NCBI RefSeq assembly: GCF_001294335.1 | Contig: NZ_LGKG01000196.1 | Span: 62,001-126,000, forward strand | Reading direction: 5' to 3' | Source: Streptomyces chattanoogensis | GTDB taxonomy: Bacteria > Actinomycetota > Actinomycetes > Streptomycetales > Streptomycetaceae | Length of the DNA stretch: 64,000 nucleotides | Shown here: one piece after another, positions 33,467-42,794 of the stretch | Position numbering within the stretch: position 1 is the stretch's first letter | Layout of the letters: every line of letters begins with the position of its first letter | The notes under the pieces: model-generated | The model's database searches: none | Seen by the model: only the letters and a program-made list of their open reading frames with translations | Told to the model about the DNA's origin: nothing | Program-made: the position numbers and the translations under genes

Positions 33467-34684
33467 CCTCCGGGCCCGTAACACCAGCTCCAGCTCGAAC
33501 CGGCGGTCCGGATCGTCCACCTCGCCGCCCCACAGCTCCCGTATCTGGCGCAGCCGGTAGCGCACGGTCTGGGGATGGACGCCGAGCCGGGCGGCCACCT
33601 CGGGGGCGCCGCCGCGGGTTTCCAGCCAGGCGAGCAGGGTTTCGGCGAGGCGGCGGGCGTGGGTGGGCCCGCAGCGGGTCAGCGGGGCGAGGCGGCGGCG
33701 GGTGAGGTCCTCGATCAGCTCCTCGGGGGGCAGCAGGACCAGCGCCTCGGTGTGCTCGGTGCACTGCAGCAGCTCGCCCGCGGGCAGCAGTCCGCGCTCC
33801 ATCAGATCGACCGCGGCCCCGGCCCAGCGCAGCGACTTGGCGGCGTCCAGCAGCGGTACGGCGGGTCCGATGGCGCCCGACCAGCCGGCCGCGGCGCGCG
33901 CGAGCAGTTCGCGCCGCCCGGGGGCGTCCGGTTCGGGCACCACCATCCGCGGCCGTTCGCTCTCCATGTCCAGCAGGACGTCGGCGGCGACGGCGGGCGC
34001 CACCGCCTCGCGGGCCGGGCGCAGCAGGACGGCGACGGCGACGCGTTCGGGCAGCGGCCAGCCGATCCGGGCGGCGCGCTCGGCGAGCGTGGAGAACGGC
34101 CCGGCCGGCCCCGTACGCCCCGGCCGGGGCCGCCCGCCGCCGCGGCTGGCGAACAGCTGCTCCATGAGCCGGCGCTGCAACCGCAGCCGTTCCCCGGCCT
34201 GGCGGGCGGCGGCCTCGGCGTAGCCGCGTACGGATTCGGCGACCAGTCCGTCGAGATACTCGAAGCCCGACTCGGCGAGTTCGTACATCGCGGGTGCCGG
34301 GATGGCGACCTGCTGGCCGATCTCGGCGAGCCGGCGCCAGGCGAGTTTGACGCCGAGCCGGTAGATGGCCTGGAGGGCGTCCAGACTGCGGCCCTGGATG
34401 CCTTCGCCGCGGCCGAACTCCTGGAAGACCTGCGGGTGGACATGCGGACCGTCGAGGCCCGCCGTCATGTGCTCGACGAAGTGCTCGAGCGACTGGCGGA
34501 TGCCGACGAGGGCCCGTGACTCCCCGAACTCGTCGGGCATCAGGGGGAGTTGGGGGAACTGGCGGCGGATCTCGCGCAGGATGTCCTCGGCCAGCGCGGG
34601 CACCTCGTCCAGGGCGAGGGCGGCGAACCGCCGTACGTGGCTGGGCGGGACCTCCCGCCAGGCGGAGCGTACGGCGGTCACCAT
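33446..34684 (-). CDS. PucR-family transcriptional regulator with two TTA codons
   Basis: This 412-residue regulator has an N-terminal helical sensor region (about 1-180), a central GGDEF-like segment, and the C-terminal PucR helix-turn-helix (RLGVHPQTVRYRLRQIRELWGGEV). In its last 13 codons two leucines are TTA (33479-33481 and 33464-33466), predicting bldA dependence. The second TTA is also, read on the other strand, the TAA stop of the GntR-TetR gene. It follows the DUF2613-like micropeptide gene by 29 bp and is divergent from the envelope-glycan cluster, a possible target. Confidence 0.88.
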   Translation of the reverse strand: MVTAVRSAWREVPPSHVRRFAALALDEVPALAEDILREIRRQFPQLPLMPDEFGESRALVGIRQSLEHFVEHMTAGLDGPHVHPQVFQEFGRGEGIQGRSLDALQAIYRLGVKLAWRRLAEIGQQVAIPAPAMYELAESGFEYLDGLVAESVRGYAEAAARQAGERLRLQRRLMEQLFASRGGGRPRPGRTGPAGPFSTLAERAARIGWPLPERVAVAVLLRPAREAVAPAVAADVLLDMESERPRMVVPEPDAPGRRELLARAAAGWSGAIGPAVPLLDAAKSLRWAGAAVDLMERGLLPAGELLQCTEHTEALVLLPPEELIEDLTRRRLAPLTRCGPTHARRLAETLLAWLETRGGAPEVAARLGVHPQTVRYRLRQIRELWGGEVDDPDRRFELELVLRARRLRGELG

Positions 34685-34713
34685 GTCCTGGCCCTTCTCC
34701 GCATACCCGGCCC

Positions 34714-34860
34714 CTATTCGCCGGTCCGGCCGAAGGTCACCAGCGGCACATTGGGCTGCTCGGGGGTGGCGTCCAGGGCCGCGACGATGCCCAGCGCGGC
34801 GCCGACGGCGAGCGCGGCGGCGGCCAGTGCGGTCAGTGCGGCGGCGAGCGTCCGGTGCAT
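34714..34860 (-). CDS. Small membrane protein, DUF2613-like (48 residues)
   Basis: This is a 48-residue peptide with one hydrophobic helix (about residues 5-30, Ala/Leu-rich) and a short outside tail ending NVPLVTFGRTGE. The pattern of a single N-terminal helix plus a short polar tail with a Tyr/Phe-Gly-Arg/Asn ending resembles DUF2613, and in mycobacteria such a small protein (Rv0236A) lies beside aftD. That parallel, given an AftD-like gene 3.5 kb away, supports the call. The RBS is weak. It is probably co-transcribed with the PucR gene. Function unknown. Confidence 0.5.
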   Translation of the reverse strand: MHRTLAAALTALAAAALAVGAALGIVAALDATPEQPNVPLVTFGRTGE

Positions 34861-35190
34861 GGCGCGGCGAACCCTTCGTCGGTGCCGGGGATCCTGGCCG
34901 GTCCCCGTCGGGGCAGGTACGGCACCCGGCGCGGCCCGGGGCGTACGGACCGGGTGCACGGGTCGGGCGCCGGGCGGGCCAGGACGGGCGGACCGCGGGG
35001 AACGGGCTGCTCGGTGCCGCGTCCCACAGCGCGGCACCACGGCAGTTCGTGGTGCCTGCCGAGTGTGGAAGGGCATTGACGCACTGTCAAGGGTTCGCTT
35101 ACGTTCCCGGCCCATGGCGCCCAGGGTCTCTCCGGCGCCGCCGCACGTGCACCAGAGCGTGTTCCTTTCACCGCTTCCAGGAGTGCCCGT
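34861..35190. other. 330-bp divergent intergenic region
   Basis: It separates the DUF2613-like/PucR unit from the DUF3068 gene. The only clear signals are on the right: a promoter at 35076-35105 and the RBS AGGAG at about 35181. No further ORF is convincing; the remainder is G+C-rich without recognisable repeats. Confidence 0.6.
35076..35105 (+). promoter_or_regulatory. Promoter of the DUF3068 gene with overlapping dyad
   Basis: TTGACG (35076-35081), 18-bp spacer, TACGTT (35100-35105), about 80 bp before the start codon. The -35 box is half of the dyad TTGAC-N5-GTCAA (35076-35090), a possible regulator site. Confidence 0.6.
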
Positions 35191-36180
35191 ATGCCCGAAT
35201 CCGGAAATCCCGCCACCCCCGCCACCGCCTCTGCCACCGCCTCGCCCCGCTCGCTGGTCCTGCTGGGGCTCGGGGTCTTTCTGCTGGTCCTGGCGCCCCT
35301 GCTGGCCTGGTACGTCGCCCCTCGGGCCAAGGTCACACCGGTCGATGTCGATGTCACCACCGTCTTCACCGGCACCGGCAGCTACTTCGACACCGACGCG
35401 CTGCGGACCGTGCGACGGCAGAAGATCACCATCACCCGGCATGTGCTGGGCGATGTCGCGGCGAGCGAGCGCAGCGGACGGGCGGTGTGGGATGTGTCCA
35501 CGACGGTCGACACCCCGAAGACGCTGGCGCTGCGGGATCCCCGTAAGGCGTTCCAGTGGACCACCGAGCGCTGGGTCACCGACCGGCGCACCAATGCGCC
35601 GGTGCACTGCTGCGAGGAGGCCCCGGCCCGGTTCGACGGCGATGCCTACCTCAAGTTCCCCTTCGATCTGGAGAAGAGGAGTTACCGCTGGTGGGACAAC
35701 ACCCTGGGGGCCGCCGTGCCGCTCCGTTACGCCGGTACGAAGACGGTCCAGGGGTATACGGGGTATCGCTTCACGGGGACGGTGCCGGCCGCCAGGACGG
35801 GCAGCCGGCAGGTGCCGGGCAGGCTCGTCGGCCGGCCGCGGCAGGGGCAGATCCAGGCCGAGGAGTGGTATGCGAATTCCGGGATCGAGCTGGTCGCCGA
35901 CCGCCGTACGGGCCGGATCATCGACGCCGCGATCTCGCCGCTGAAGACGCTGCGGGCCCCCGGTGGCCGGCGCGATGCGGTGACCCTGTTGCGCGGTGAG
36001 CATCTGCGGTTCACGCCCGCGACGCAGCGGGCGCAGGTGCGGCTGGCGCAGGCCGACAGCGAAAAGCTGGCGCTGGTGAGTGGGGTGCTGCCGGTGGGGT
36101 CCGCGGCGGCGGGCGGGGTGCTGGCGCTGATCGGGGTGGTGCTGGTGGTGCTGGGGAGGCGACCGGGCGGCCGGTCCTGA
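35191..36180 (+). CDS. DUF3068 (PorA-like) membrane protein
   Basis: This 329-residue actinobacterial envelope protein has a cytosolic N-tail, one helix (about 27-48), a large exported beta-rich domain with signature TGTGSYFDTD, HCCEEAPARFDG (adjacent Cys pair), AEEWYANSGIELV, and a C-terminal helix (about 300-325). In M. tuberculosis the family member Rv0227c is close to Rv0224c and Rv0225, a methyltransferase and a glycosyltransferase, as here. RBS CCAGGAG precedes ATG. It is the first gene of the rightward envelope cluster; the biochemical role is unknown. Confidence 0.85.
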   Translation: MPESGNPATPATASATASPRSLVLLGLGVFLLVLAPLLAWYVAPRAKVTPVDVDVTTVFTGTGSYFDTDALRTVRRQKITITRHVLGDVAASERSGRAVWDVSTTVDTPKTLALRDPRKAFQWTTERWVTDRRTNAPVHCCEEAPARFDGDAYLKFPFDLEKRSYRWWDNTLGAAVPLRYAGTKTVQGYTGYRFTGTVPAARTGSRQVPGRLVGRPRQGQIQAEEWYANSGIELVADRRTGRIIDAAISPLKTLRAPGGRRDAVTLLRGEHLRFTPATQRAQVRLAQADSEKLALVSGVLPVGSAAAGGVLALIGVVLVVLGRRPGGRS

Positions 36181-36295
36181 GCGAAGTGATGAACCGTCAG
36201 CCCAATGGGTCCGGGTTTTTGTCACTCCGGTGAGTAGCCCTGGCGCACGGCGCGGCGAAAACTGTCCACCCCACACCGGCACCACCCGCACCGGC

Positions 36296-36337
36296 ACCAC
36301 CGGACTTGCACCACCGGACCTGCACCACCGCACGTGC
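36296..36337. repeat. Three tandem 14-bp repeats upstream of the glycosyltransferase gene
   Basis: ACCACCGGACTTGC, ACCACCGGACCTGC and ACCACCGCACGTGC follow one another exactly, inside the 242-bp gap 36181-36422. Looser copies extend upstream to about 36274. They are 86 bp from the start of the GT4 gene and could be a spacer expansion or a binding array. Confidence 0.75.
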
Positions 36338-36422
36338 ACCGCCCCCGCACCGCCTCGCACTCCTCAGCACGCAGTACGTCCCCCACCGCTGGTACCGCAC
36401 CCTGAGACGAGTTGGAGCGCCC

Positions 36423-37643
36423 ATGCCCCAGCACGTACAACCGTCCCCGCCACCCGTGCAGCCGTCCCCGCCGCTCGGGACCCCCTCCGCCCCCTCCCCC
36501 TTCGGCCCGTCCCCCTCCGGGCCGCCCCCGCTCCCCCGCCGTATCGTCTTTCTCGCCCGCCGCGACCTGGGCAACCCCGCCGCCGGCGGCTCCGAGCTCC
36601 TGGTGGACAGGATCGCCGACGGGCTCACCGCGCACGGCCACGAGGTCACCCTGCTGTGCGGCGGGCCCGCCCCCAAGCTCTCGGCTCCGCTCGAGCAGGG
36701 AGGTACCCCCGTCGAACGCAGCTACCGGGTCGTCTCGGCGGGCGGCGACGCCGGTCACTTCCTGCGCGCGCCCCGTCGGCTGGCCCGCCGGGCCGGCGAC
36801 TGCGATCTGCTGGTCGAGGTGTGCAACGGGATGCCGTATCTGGCGCCGCTGTGGCACCGCGGCCCGACCCTGTGCCTGGTCAACCACGTCCATACGGACC
36901 TGTGGGGGATGCGCTATCCGGGACCCGCCGCCCGGCTCGGCCGCAGGCTGGAGCACTGGGCGCTGGCCGGGGCCCACCGCCGTAACCTGCTGGTCGCCGT
37001 CTCCGGCTCGACCGCGTCCGCGCTGCGGGCGCTCGGGGTGGAGCGGGACCGTATCCGCCTCGTCCACAACGGCGTCGAGGAGCCGGGACCGCTCGCACCC
37101 AAGGACCCCGAACCGCTCTTCCTGGCCATGGGCCGGCTCGTCGAATACAAGCGGATCGATCTGCTGCTGCGCCTGTGGGAGCGGGTCCGCCCGGTGACCG
37201 GCGGACGCCTGGTCATCGTCGGCGACGGCCCGGAGCGGGCGCGGCTGGCCGCGGCGGCCGGTCCGGGCGTCACCTTCACCGGCCGGATCTCCGAACAGCG
37301 CAAGCATCAACTCCTCTGCTCCGCCTGGCTGTTGCTGCACCCCTCGGTGGTGGAGGGCTGGGGGCTGGTGGTCATGGAGGCCGCCGCGCGCCGTACGCCC
37401 ACGGTCGGCTTCGACATCCCGGGGCTACGGGACTCCGTCGAGGACGGTGTCACCGGGCTGCTGGCCCGCGGTGAGAGCGCGTTCGCCGCGCACTGGTGCA
37501 CCCTCGCGCTCAGCGCCCGCCGCCGGGACGCCCTGGGACTCGCGGCGGAACAACGCGCCGCCCGCTTCCGGTGGAGCCATACGGTCGCCGACTTCCGGGC
37601 GGTCGCCGCGGAGGCGTTCCTCACCGCTCTCCCCGGGCGGTGA
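36423..37643 (+). CDS. Glycosyltransferase family 4
   Basis: This 406-residue cytosolic GT-B fold enzyme transfers a sugar from a nucleotide or polyprenyl donor. After a disordered Pro/Ser leader of about 38 residues, the N-lobe shows RIVFLARRDLGNPAAGGSELL. The C-lobe shows FLAMGRLVEYKRIDLLL and the GT4 motif EGWGLVVMEAA (Glu-x7-Glu). It is the first gene of an overlapping run with the methyltransferase and AftD-like genes. Rv0225 in mycobacteria is a GT4 in an equivalent setting. Sugar and acceptor are unknown. Confidence 0.88.
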   Translation: MPQHVQPSPPPVQPSPPLGTPSAPSPFGPSPSGPPPLPRRIVFLARRDLGNPAAGGSELLVDRIADGLTAHGHEVTLLCGGPAPKLSAPLEQGGTPVERSYRVVSAGGDAGHFLRAPRRLARRAGDCDLLVEVCNGMPYLAPLWHRGPTLCLVNHVHTDLWGMRYPGPAARLGRRLEHWALAGAHRRNLLVAVSGSTASALRALGVERDRIRLVHNGVEEPGPLAPKDPEPLFLAMGRLVEYKRIDLLLRLWERVRPVTGGRLVIVGDGPERARLAAAAGPGVTFTGRISEQRKHQLLCSAWLLLHPSVVEGWGLVVMEAAARRTPTVGFDIPGLRDSVEDGVTGLLARGESAFAAHWCTLALSARRRDALGLAAEQRAARFRWSHTVADFRAVAAEAFLTALPGR

Positions 37644-37650
37644 GGCCCCC

Positions 37651-38376
37651 GTGCGCGACCCTTCGCTGCGCAGGTCCTACACGCTCTTCCGCGCCTTCCT
37701 GCGGGAGCAGAGCGAACCGGAACACTGTTACACGCTGCTCGCCCGGGACGCCGCCGACCAGGTGGAGCGCCATGCCCCGCTGAAGGGCGCGGTGGTCGCC
37801 GATGTCGGCGGCGGCAGCGGTCACTTCACCGAGGAGTTCCGGCGGCGCGGCGCCACGGGCCTGCTCTTCGAGCCCGACACGGCGGAGCTGCACGCGCGCG
37901 GACGGGTGCCCGACGGTGCGGTGGTCGCCGACGGCTATCTGCTGCCGCTCGCCGACGGCGCCGCCGACATCTGCTTCTCCTCCAACGTCCTGGAGCATGT
38001 CGCCGACCCGGGGACGTTTCTGAGCGAGATGATCCGGGTCACCCGCCCCGACGGCCTGATCTATGTCTCCTTCACCAACTGGCTGTCCCCCTGGGGCGGC
38101 CACGAGACGGCGCCCTGGCACTACCTGGGCGCCGAACGGGCCCGCGCCCGCTACCGGCGGCGCACCGGCCGGCCCGCCAAGCACACCCTGGGCGAGAACC
38201 TCTTCGCCCTCCACATCGGACGCACCCTGCGCCAGGTACGTGCCCGCGACGATGTCGCCGTCCTGACGGCCCGTTCCCGCTATGCGCCGTTCCTCGCCGA
38301 GACCATCCCCCGCCTCCCGGGGGTCCGTGAAGTCGCCACCTGGAACCTTCTCCTCATCCTCCGGCGGTTGCCATGA
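37651..38376 (+). CDS. Class I SAM-dependent methyltransferase
   Basis: This 241-residue methyltransferase of the UbiE type has SAM motif I VADVGGGSGHF, motif post I LLFEPD, and CFSSNVLEHVADPGTF (motif II). GTG 37651 is used; GGTGAGG lies just upstream and the GT4 stop is seven bases before. Its stop overlaps the AftD-like start (ATGA). It probably methylates a sugar or lipid intermediate in this pathway; the mycobacterial counterpart would be Rv0224c. The acceptor is not deducible. Confidence 0.88.
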   Translation: MRDPSLRRSYTLFRAFLREQSEPEHCYTLLARDAADQVERHAPLKGAVVADVGGGSGHFTEEFRRRGATGLLFEPDTAELHARGRVPDGAVVADGYLLPLADGAADICFSSNVLEHVADPGTFLSEMIRVTRPDGLIYVSFTNWLSPWGGHETAPWHYLGAERARARYRRRTGRPAKHTLGENLFALHIGRTLRQVRARDDVAVLTARSRYAPFLAETIPRLPGVREVATWNLLLILRRLP

Positions 38377-41300
38377 CCCAGACCCTGCGGCTCTCCCCGT
38401 CCCCCGGATCGCCCGGCACCGGCGGCACACCGACGCCGTCCCCGGCCGGCCCGCCACCGGGCGAACCCCGCCGCATGCGCTGGCTGTTCGCCTTCTGGGC
38501 GGTCACCCTGGCCGGGTTCCTCGCTCCCGCACCGGGCAAGATGACGTTCGAGACCAAGCTGGGGGTCACCACCGACCCCTGGAAGTTCCTCGGCGACCTG
38601 GCCCAGCTGTGGCACGACCGGGCGGGCTTCGGCGGTATCGCCGACCAGTACTTCGGCTACGCCTTCCCCGCCCTCCCGTACTACGGCGTGACGCATCTGG
38701 TGCATCTCCCCGTCTGGCTGGCCGAACGGCTGTGGATGTCGCTGATCGTCACGGCCGCCTTCTGGGGCGCGCTGCGGCTGGCCGAACGGCTGCGCTTCGG
38801 CACCCCGCCCACCCGGCTGCTCGCCGCCGCCTGTTACGCCCTGTGGCCCACCTTCACCATCGTCATCGGCTCCACCTCCGCCGCCGCGCTCCCCGGCGCA
38901 CTGCTCCCCTGGGTCCTGCTGCCCCTGACGAACCCGCAGCTCAGCGCCCGTATCGCGGCCACCCGCTCGGCGCTGCTGATCCCCTTCATGGGCGGCGTCA
39001 ACGCGGCCTCGACGCTGGCCTCGCTGTTACCCGCCGGCCTCTACCTGCTCTCCCGTACCGGGCCACGCCGCCGCAAGCTCCTCGCCTGGTGGCTGCCGGG
39101 CGTCGTCCTGGCCACCGCCTGGTGGGTGGTCCCGCTCCTCCTCCTGGGCATCCACGGCGAGAACTTCATGCCGTTCATCGAGCAGGCGGACACCACCACC
39201 GGCACCATGTCCGCCACCGAGCTGCTGCGCGGCGCCGGCAACTGGGTCGGCTACCTCAACTTCGGCAAACCCTGGCTGCCGGCCGGCTGGACCATGACGG
39301 CCAACTGGTTCGCGGTGCTGGGCTCGGCCCTGGCCGCCGCTCTGGGGCTGGCCGGTCTCGCCCGCCGCGATCTGCCCGAACGCCGCTGGCTGCTGCTGAC
39401 CGTGCTCGCCGTCGCGCTGATCGCGCTGGCCGGATACGGCGGCGCCCTGGGCGGCCCCGCCCACGGGCTGTGGCAGGACTGGCTGAACGGCTGGCTGCGC
39501 CCGTTCCGCAACATCTACAAATTCACCCCCGGTCTGGCCCTGGCGCTCACCCTCGGGCTGGCACACCTCCTCACGGTCGTCACCGAAGGACGCGGCACCC
39601 GCCGAATCCCCTCCCGCCGCCGGCTCCCCCTCCTGACCGCCGTACTGCTCCTCCCCGCCCTCGCCCTCCCCTTCCTGACCGGCACCGTCCTCCAGCCCGG
39701 CGCCTTCACCAAGCTGCCCGGCCACTGGGAACGCACCGCGGGCTGGCTCAGGGCCCACAGCCCCCACAGCCGCGCCCTGGTCGTCCCCGCCACCGCCCAT
39801 GGCATCTACACCTGGGGCTCCCCCATCGACGAACCCCTCGACGTCCTCGCCGCATCCCCCTGGGCGCAGCGCGACTTCGTCCCCTTCGGCACCCCCGGCG
39901 CCCGCCGCACCCTGGACGCCGTCGAACAGGCCCTGATGACCGGCGCCGAAGTCCCCGGCCTGCGCGACTACCTGGGCCGGGCGGGCATCCATGACGTCGT
40001 CGTACGCAACGATCTCGACCCGGACCAGATCGGGTACGTCCCGCCGGGGACCGTCAAACGCACCCTGGAGGCCTCCGGCTACCGCAAGGCCGCCGCCTTC
40101 GGACCGCTCACCACCAGCGGCCGGATCCCCGCCGGGGCGCCGCTGCAGATCCAGGGCCTCTATCCGCGCCAGCGCTCGGTCGAGATCTACCGGCCGGCAA
40201 ACACCCCGGAGCCCGGCCCGGTCACCGCCAAGCCCGTCGCCGACACCGCACAGCTCAGCGGCGGCCCCGAAGCCCTGCTCCAGCTGTCCGCCGACCCCAC
40301 GCTGCGCAACCGGCCCACCGTGCTGACCGGTGACCACCACCCGGGCCTGGGCACCGTGCCGCTCCAGCTGACCGCCGACGGCCTGCGCCGCGCCGACACC
40401 CGCTTCGGCCTGGTCAACAGCAATACGTCGTATACGTACACGGCCGGGGAGACCAACCACCCCGACAGCGTCCAGGACCCCGGCCGGCCGCCCCGGCAGA
40501 TCCTGCCGGCCTCCGGCATCGAGCACCAGACCACGGCCGTGCTCCGCGGCGCCTCCTCGGTCACCGCCTCCACCAGCGGCAACTGGCTCTTCCACCTCCC
40601 CCAGTACGACCCCGTGAACGCCTTCGACGGCAACCCGGACACCGCCTGGGCGGAGGGCAGCGCGGGCGACCCCGTAGGTCAGTGGATACGTATCGCCTTC
40701 ACCAAGCCCGTCTCCCTTCCGTCCTCGCTCTCCCTGACCCCGCTGCCCGGCGACGGTCTCCGGGCCGCCCCGACGTCCGTACGGATACAGACCGACCGCG
40801 GCAGCGCCGAGAGCCCGCTGCGGCCGGACGGCACGCAACAGCAGGTCAAGGCACCGGCCGGGACGACGACTTGGCTGAAGCTCACCATCCTCGGCTCCCA
40901 GACACCGCGGGCGGGGCTCTCCGGTGCGGGCTTCCGCGAGATCTCCGTACCCGGCGTCCAGGTCACTCGTCTTCTTCAACTCCCGGCGGATGCGCAGAGT
41001 TCCCGCAACGGCACGCCGAGTTCCGGTCAGGGGAGCAGGACCGGCGCGCCCGCCGAGACCTTCTCCCTGCACCGGGGCAGCGACCCGGGCGGCCTCTCCC
41101 CGGTCTCCGCCGAGGTCGGCCTGCACCGCCAGTTCCGTACGGACGCCGGCGCGTCCTACACCGTTTCCGGCACGGCGCTGGCCGTCCCCGGCACCGAACT
41201 CGACCGGCTGCTGGACCGGATCGCCCCCGAACAGAAGGACCGGATCACCGCCACCGCCGACTCCACCAGCTTCGGCTTCGGCCAGTCGCTCAGCCCGCGC

Positions 41301-42794
41301 AATCTCGTCGACGGCGATCTGACCACCGCCTGGATCGCGGGCGACCGGCCCACCCTGCACCTCCGCTGGCCGGGCAAGAAGAAGATCGACCAGATCGTGC
41401 TGGCCGCGGCCGGCGGCATCTCCACCCGGCCCGAACAGATCCTGGTCAACTCGCCGGACGGGGCGGCCACCGCCGGCGTCGACGAGAACGGCCAGGCCCG
41501 CTTCGACCCGATCACCACCGACCGCCTCGACATCACCATCAGCAAGGTCAAACCGCTGACCCTGCACAACCCGGTCGCGGGACAGGCCCTGCAACTGCCG
41601 GTCGGGCTCAGCGAGGTCTACCTCCCCGCGCTCGATGCATACCGCACCCCGCGGCCCCCCGCCGGAAAGCGCTTCTCGCTCGGCTGCGGCCAGGGCCCGA
41701 TGCTCGCGGTCGACGGCGTGCTGCACGCCACCAAGGCCTCGGGAGACCTGCGTGACCTCACCGAACGGCGCCCGGTCACCGTGCAGTTGTGCGCCGGGGA
41801 GCAGCGCGACGGGCGGCTGGAGCTGCCGTCGGGGCGGCACCGGGTCGAGGCGGGCGACCAGGGCCCGCTGGCCCTGACGGACGTGACGCTGAGCAGGGGG
41901 CACACAACGGCCCCCGACCGGGCTGCGTCCCCTCGCAGGACAACTGTCAGGGACTGGGCGGGGGACCACCGTACGGTCTCCGTCGGCCGCGGCCGGGCCG
42001 TCTATCTGCAGATGTACGAGAACGCCAACGACGGCTGGCAGGCCACCCTCGACGGGCGGGCGCTGACCCCGGTGCGGCTGGACGGCTGGCAGCAGGGCTT
42101 CCTCGTCCCGGCCGGCGCGGGCGGCACCGTCGAACTGTCCTACGCCCCGGCGGCCGTCTACGACCTGGGGCTGATCGGCGGAGCGGCGGGCGTGCTGCTG
42201 CTCATCGCCTCGGCTCTGGTGCGGCGCACCCCGCGCACCCCGCCGCCCGCCCCGGTGGCGCCGCCCGCGCCGTCGTGGGTGCTGGGCGTGGTGGCGCTCA
42301 CCGCGGTGGTGGCCATGGCTTCCGGGCCGTTCGCGGTGGTGGTGCCGTTGCTGGCGGTGGTGGCGCGGTTCCGGCAGCGGCTGCTGGCCCCGGTCGCGTT
42401 CGCGGCCATGGCGGGCGCCGGCCTCACGGCGGCCGTCGGGGCGGGTGAGCCGGTCGCCGCGGACCGGGGGGCGTTCAGTGCCGTTGCGCAGGGGTTGGCG
42501 CTGGTGGCGCTGGCGGCGGCGGTGGTGACGGTGCCGGGGGTGTCCCGGACGGACGCGGCCGCCGGTGCGGATCCCGGTCCCGGGGACGCCCCGTATGCCC
42601 CACCGGCCCCGACGGCCCTGCCCCCGCTCCCCCGGCGCGACCGGGACCCGGCACGGCCCGGGCCCGACGGACCGTCCGGGCCCGTCGGGCGACCCATCCA
42701 GGCCAGGGGGCGGGCACCGGGCGGCGGCCCCCACTGGGCCGACCGGCGGCGGCCCGCCGGGCCGCCGCGCAACGGGGAGGAAACCGACCGATGA
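38373..42794 (+). CDS. AftD-like alpha-(1->3)-arabinofuranosyltransferase family protein (DUF3367), with a TTA codon
   Basis: This 1473-residue membrane glycosyltransferase is the heart of the cluster. After a Pro-rich tail (1-35) comes a GT-C membrane part of about 11 helices (residues 36-455), with a conserved-looking first loop (ETKLGVTTDPWKFLGDLAQLW). A large exported region follows (about 455-1260). It includes two F5/8-type-C carbohydrate-binding-like domains at about 720-870 and 955-1085, and a segment ENANDGWQATLDGR. The C-terminus has more helices (about 1263-1390) and a Pro-rich tail. AftD adds arabinofuranose in mycobacteria; the Streptomyces acceptor is unknown. Leu219 is TTA (39027-39029), implying bldA control. 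It overlaps neighbours on both sides (ATGA). Confidence 0.85.
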   Translation: MTQTLRLSPSPGSPGTGGTPTPSPAGPPPGEPRRMRWLFAFWAVTLAGFLAPAPGKMTFETKLGVTTDPWKFLGDLAQLWHDRAGFGGIADQYFGYAFPALPYYGVTHLVHLPVWLAERLWMSLIVTAAFWGALRLAERLRFGTPPTRLLAAACYALWPTFTIVIGSTSAAALPGALLPWVLLPLTNPQLSARIAATRSALLIPFMGGVNAASTLASLLPAGLYLLSRTGPRRRKLLAWWLPGVVLATAWWVVPLLLLGIHGENFMPFIEQADTTTGTMSATELLRGAGNWVGYLNFGKPWLPAGWTMTANWFAVLGSALAAALGLAGLARRDLPERRWLLLTVLAVALIALAGYGGALGGPAHGLWQDWLNGWLRPFRNIYKFTPGLALALTLGLAHLLTVVTEGRGTRRIPSRRRLPLLTAVLLLPALALPFLTGTVLQPGAFTKLPGHWERTAGWLRAHSPHSRALVVPATAHGIYTWGSPIDEPLDVLAASPWAQRDFVPFGTPGARRTLDAVEQALMTGAEVPGLRDYLGRAGIHDVVVRNDLDPDQIGYVPPGTVKRTLEASGYRKAAAFGPLTTSGRIPAGAPLQIQGLYPRQRSVEIYRPANTPEPGPVTAKPVADTAQLSGGPEALLQLSADPTLRNRPTVLTGDHHPGLGTVPLQLTADGLRRADTRFGLVNSNTSYTYTAGETNHPDSVQDPGRPPRQILPASGIEHQTTAVLRGASSVTASTSGNWLFHLPQYDPVNAFDGNPDTAWAEGSAGDPVGQWIRIAFTKPVSLPSSLSLTPLPGDGLRAAPTSVRIQTDRGSAESPLRPDGTQQQVKAPAGTTTWLKLTILGSQTPRAGLSGAGFREISVPGVQVTRLLQLPADAQSSRNGTPSSGQGSRTGAPAETFSLHRGSDPGGLSPVSAEVGLHRQFRTDAGASYTVSGTALAVPGTELDRLLDRIAPEQKDRITATADSTSFGFGQSLSPRNLVDGDLTTAWIAGDRPTLHLRWPGKKKIDQIVLAAAGGISTRPEQILVNSPDGAATAGVDENGQARFDPITTDRLDITISKVKPLTLHNPVAGQALQLPVGLSEVYLPALDAYRTPRPPAGKRFSLGCGQGPMLAVDGVLHATKASGDLRDLTERRPVTVQLCAGEQRDGRLELPSGRHRVEAGDQGPLALTDVTLSRGHTTAPDRAASPRRTTVRDWAGDHRTVSVGRGRAVYLQMYENANDGWQATLDGRALTPVRLDGWQQGFLVPAGAGGTVELSYAPAAVYDLGLIGGAAGVLLLIASALVRRTPRTPPPAPVAPPAPSWVLGVVALTAVVAMASGPFAVVVPLLAVVARFRQRLLAPVAFAAMAGAGLTAAVGAGEPVAADRGAFSAVAQGLALVALAAAVVTVPGVSRTDAAAGADPGPGDAPYAPPAPTALPPLPRRDRDPARPGPDGPSGPVGRPIQARGRAPGGGPHWADRRRPAGPPRNGEETDR

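Noticed and set aside
34714..36360. 548-codon minus-strand frame opposite the DUF3068 gene
   Set aside because: Only its last 48 codons (DUF2613-like peptide) look real; the rest is antisense to DUF3068.
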